From: Paenibacillus glycanilyticus
Lineage (GTDB): Bacteria > Bacillota > Bacilli > Paenibacillales > Paenibacillaceae
DNA: 64,000 nucleotides
Assembly (NCBI RefSeq): GCF_030161375.1
Contig: NZ_BSSQ01000014.1
Location: forward strand, 124,001-188,000
Direction of reading: 5' to 3'
Positions within the stretch are counted from its first letter, which is position 1. Each line of letters opens with the position of its first letter. The notes under the pieces were generated by a model that was given only the letters and a program-made list of their open reading frames with translations, was not told the origin of the DNA and did not search any database. Below, piece by piece: positions 61,602 through 64,000 of this stretch. The position numbers and the translations under genes were made by a program.

Positions 61602-62855
61602 TTAACGGCGGTCTTGAGGTCCGCCGACGAATACTTGCTCAGCTGTGTCCAGACCATAAGCCGTATGAAGGGCGCGTACAACGTCCTGCAGAGGCTCAGC
61701 CGCGATAATGCATGAAACTTTGATTTCGGATGTGCTAACCATCTTAATGCTAACGCCCAGCTCCGAGATTGCGGCAAACATCGTTGCAGCTACTCCAGGA
61801 TTGCTAACCATTCCCGCGCCAACGATCGATACCTTCACAAGATTGTCTTCCGAAGTCACTTCGTTGAAAGGCACTTGGTCGCGGTTGCCGCTAATTACTT
61901 CAACGGCACGCGCAATATCATCACCGGAAACAGTGAAGGAGAAATCCGCTTTACCGTCTTTAACACCGCTTTGCACGATAACGTCAACATCAATGCCGTT
62001 ATTCGCAAGGGAACCAAATACTTTGGCGAGTACGCCCGGTACATCCTCAACGCCGAGAATGCTGATTCTTGCTACATTTTTGTCAAAAGCGATACCGCGT
62101 ACAACTACACCTTGCTCCATGACCGCTTCCTCCTTCACACTTGTACCTTCGTTTTGCGTAAAGCTGGAACGTACAACAAGCTTCACATTGTTATGCTTTG
62201 CGTATTCCACCGCGCGCGGGTGAAGAACGGCAGCTCCCAAATGCGCCAGCTCCAGCATTTCGTCATACGAAATTTCATTCAATTTGCGAGCGCATTTCAC
62301 GACGCGCGGGTCTGTCGAATAAATCCCGTCAACATCTGTGTAAATTTCGCACACATCCGCTTGAATGGCTGCGGCAAGCGCTACGGCTGTCGTATCCGAT
62401 CCGCCGCGTCCAAGCGTTGTGATGTCGCCGTCTTCCGTCATGCCTTGGAAGCCCGCTACGATAACCACATTGCCCGCATCCAATTCTTTGAACAAACGAT
62501 CAGGACGAATATCTGTAATCTTCGCCTTGCTGTGTACTGCTTCCGTCCGAATGCCAGCTTGCCAGCCTGTCAACGAAACCGCATTGTGGCCGAGCTGGTG
62601 AATCGTCATCGACAATAGTGCAACCGATATTTGTTCACCTGTCGTCAGCAACATATCCATTTCCCGCGCAGGCGGGTTTGGATTCAGTTGCTTAGACTGA
62701 TCAATTAAATCATCCGTTGTATCTCCCATTGCGGATACGACAACCACAACGCGGTTACCCGCCGAACTGCTGTCTATAATCCGCTTTGCAACACGCTGCA
62801 TCCGCTCCGGCGATCCTACCGAGCTTCCGCCAAACTTCATCACTATCAACGACAA
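61602..62855 (-). CDS. lysC: Aspartate kinase
   Basis: A 417-residue enzyme that phosphorylates aspartate at the start of the lysine, threonine and methionine pathway. The kinase motif is MKFGGSSVGS; GGSDTTAVALAAA follows. The C-terminal half has two ACT domains, with VEDVPGVLAKVFGSLANNGIDVDV and the second near VSIVGAGMVSNPGVAATMF. I chose TTG 62855 (MSLIVMKFGGSSVG), with GGGAG about ten bases upstream. The longer frame has no homology-like content. It lies between DUF441 and efp. No lysine riboswitch is seen upstream. Confidence 0.93.
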   Translation of the reverse strand: MSLIVMKFGGSSVGSPERMQRVAKRIIDSSSAGNRVVVVVSAMGDTTDDLIDQSKQLNPNPPAREMDMLLTTGEQISVALLSMTIHQLGHNAVSLTGWQAGIRTEAVHSKAKITDIRPDRLFKELDAGNVVIVAGFQGMTEDGDITTLGRGGSDTTAVALAAAIQADVCEIYTDVDGIYSTDPRVVKCARKLNEISYDEMLELAHLGAAVLHPRAVEYAKHNNVKLVVRSSFTQNEGTSVKEEAVMEQGVVVRGIAFDKNVARISILGVEDVPGVLAKVFGSLANNGIDVDVIVQSGVKDGKADFSFTVSGDDIARAVEVISGNRDQVPFNEVTSEDNLVKVSIVGAGMVSNPGVAATMFAAISELGVSIKMVSTSEIKVSCIIAAEPLQDVVRALHTAYGLDTAEQVFVGGPQDRR

Positions 62856-62950
62856 AGCTGATTCACTCCCAACCTTGACATATAACATACAAGTCAATAG
62901 TATAGCACAATTTCGGCTTGTCTGGGTATATCCGCCCACTGATTTTGTCG

Positions 62951-62992
62951 AAAAATAAAAAGCCGCCCGAATCCATGATTCGAACGGCTTGT
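62951..62992 (-). terminator. Terminator of efp
   Basis: AGCCG with CGAATC (62961-62973) pairs with GATTCG and CGGCT (62977-62989) around a three-base loop. On the minus strand a T-run follows. It lies ten bases past the efp stop. Confidence 0.92.
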
Positions 62993-63002
62993 CTTGTATT
63001 AT

Positions 63003-63563
63003 CTATGCGCGGGAGATGTATTTGCCTTCGCGAGTATCGATCAGGAGCACATCGCCTTCGTTGATGAACAATGGTACTTGAACGTTCAGGCCAGTTTCAA
63101 CCTTAGCATTCTTCGTCGCGCCTTGCGCCGTATTGCCTTTAACGGCAGCATCTGTTTCAACAACTTTCAGATCAACGCTGTTTGGCATTTGAATACCGAT
63201 GATTTCGCCTTGGTAGCTGGAGATGTTAACAGTCATGTTCTCTTTCAGGAAGTTCAGTTCCCACTCGAGTTGTTTGTAGTCCAGACCAAATTGGTCATAA
63301 GTCTCGTTATCCATGAATGTGTACTCATCGCCGGAGTTGTACAAGTATTGAACTGCACGGTTCTCGATGATCGCGCGGCCGATTGTTTCGCCTGCGCGGA
63401 ATGTTTTTTCCACAACGTTGCCGTTACGGAGGTTTCTCAGCTTGGAGCGTACGAATGCCGCGCCTTTACCTGGTTTTACGTGTTGGAACTCGGTAACCGA
63501 GAAAATATCGCCGTCAACTTCGACGGTCAAGCCTGTTTTGAAATCGTTAACTGAAACTGTCAC
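63003..63563 (-). CDS. efp: Translation elongation factor P
   Basis: A 186-residue three-domain factor that rescues ribosomes stalled at polyproline. Domain I has [17 protein letters not shown] with the modification loop lysine at PGKGAA; domains II and III follow with [15 protein letters not shown]. Start GTG at 63563 has a GGAGGG site eight bases upstream. It lies between lysC and yqhT, matching B. subtilis yqhU-efp order apart from the inserted block. The modification loop differs from E. coli type (K34 region), as in other Firmicutes. Confidence 0.97.
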   Translation of the reverse strand: MTVSVNDFKTGLTVEVDGDIFSVTEFQHVKPGKGAAFVRSKLRNLRNGNVVEKTFRAGETIGRAIIENRAVQYLYNSGDEYTFMDNETYDQFGLDYKQLEWELNFLKENMTVNISSYQGEIIGIQMPNSVDLKVVETDAAVKGNTAQGATKNAKVETGLNVQVPLFINEGDVLLIDTREGKYISRA

Positions 63564-63600
63564 TTCAAATTCCCTCCTGAAATAGCTGCTTTAATAGTCC

Positions 63601-64000
63601 TTAACCCAGAGTTATCAATTGTTTCGGGGATGAGGTTAATATTTTAATACCGGACTCCGTGATGACGATATCGTCTTCAATCCGCACTCCGCCAAAGCCG
63701 GGGAGGTAGATGCCTGGTTCAACCGTCACAGTCATTCCGGGGGTTAAAATCGTATCGCTGTTTCGTGCGAGGCGCGGATATTCGTGAATTTCCATTCCCA
63801 GTCCGTGCCCGGTGCTGTGGCCAAAGTTATCGCCATAGCCGTATTTCGTAATAATATCGCGCGTAAGCGCATCGGCTTCATGCCCAGTCATACCCGGACG
63901 AATCTGTTCCAGCGCATGAAGTTGTGCTTCCAGCACGATACCGTAAATCTCGCGGTGCTTATCGGTTGGCGTCCCCACAACGACCGTACGGGTAAGGTCG
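63601..64000 (-). CDS. yqhT: Xaa-Pro aminopeptidase (YqhT), C-terminal part (5' end outside the window)
   Basis: The last 132 codons of an M24 metallopeptidase are present; the rest lies beyond base 64000. The visible metal ligands include FGHSTGHGLGMEIHE and VEPGIYLPGFGGVRIEDD. The upstream codons in the same frame read DLTRTVVVGTPTD, the usual part of the catalytic domain, so there is no start within the window. It precedes efp, as in B. subtilis yqhT-efp. It removes N-terminal residues from X-Pro peptides. Confidence 0.93.
   Translation of the reverse strand, partial: DLTRTVVVGTPTDKHREIYGIVLEAQLHALEQIRPGMTGHEADALTRDIITKYGYGDNFGHSTGHGLGMEIHEYPRLARNSDTILTPGMTVTVEPGIYLPGFGGVRIEDDIVITESGIKILTSSPKQLITLG

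Noticed and set aside
61875..62618. 247-residue open frame opposite lysC
   Set aside because: It is antisense to aspartokinase with codon bias of a shadow frame, and lacks any recognisable domain.
62856..63002. Lysine riboswitch upstream of lysC
   Set aside because: The gap is only about 147 bases, is partly the efp terminator, and shows no L-box motifs.

Overview
The window looks like chromosome of an endospore-forming Firmicute of the Paenibacillus type. Its gene order follows the Bacillus subtilis sporulation backbone in long blocks: scpA-scpB-rib, spoVA-lysA-ppiB, dacF-spoIIAA-AB-sigF, punA-deoB-xerD-yqzK-fur-spoIIM-mciZ-nudF, bkd, spo0A-spoIVB-recN-argR-dxs-ispA-xse-folD-nusB, acc-spoIIIA-efp. 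The insertions and replacements relative to B. subtilis (LipB, separate ytfI/ytfJ, sulfolactate genes before efp) fit Paenibacillaceae. No rRNA, tRNA, prophage, insertion sequence or CRISPR array is visible. Nearly all genes lie on the minus strand, so the region reads mostly from right to left.

Layout by position. 1-5.6 kb: spmA (partial), dacB, ytfJ, ytfI and a methionine ABC importer, metQ-metI-metN; metN appears to start at CTG. 5.7-11.1 kb: scpAB, then the riboflavin operon ribD-ribE-ribBA-ribH behind an FMN riboswitch. 11.1-15.8 kb: ppiB, lysA and a reduced spoVA operon (AA, AB, AF only) behind a sigma-G-like promoter. 16-19.5 kb: a small P-loop kinase gene and dacF-spoIIAA-spoIIAB-sigF. 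19.7-24.8 kb: nucleoside salvage (pdp, punA, deoB), a short Spo0E-like gene, xerD and yqzK. 24.9-31.6 kb: ald, a subtilisin-like protease, fur, spoIIM, nudF, the tiny gene mciZ, a tripeptidase-like gene, a 31-residue Prli42-like peptide and lipB. 31.6-36.5 kb: branched-chain keto acid dehydrogenase operon. 36.8-41.9 kb: yqzF, spo0A (interrupted), spoIVB, recN, argR. 41.9-50.9 kb: a hypothetical gene, tlyA, dxs, ispA, xseB, xseA, folD, nusB and the asp23/amaP group. 51-58.7 kb: accC, accB and the eight-gene spoIIIA operon. 58.8-64 kb: yqhV, plus-strand sulfolactate genes, a DUF441 gene, aspartokinase, efp and a partial yqhT.

Much of the region serves sporulation. Spo0A and sigma-H switch on spoIIA; sigma-F is held by SpoIIAB and released by SpoIIAA; SpoIIIA, SpoIIM and SpoIVB link forespore and mother cell; DacB, SpmA and YtfJ finish cortex and core; SpoVA and GerA-type proteins handle dipicolinate and germination. 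The most striking observation is that the spo0A frame, otherwise intact, carries a single in-frame TAA between its receiver and DNA-binding domains. If real, this strain should not make functional Spo0A. A second observation is a 69-nt hairpin-forming repeat, tandemly arranged just upstream of the ribosome binding sites of two unrelated genes, deoB and lpdV.
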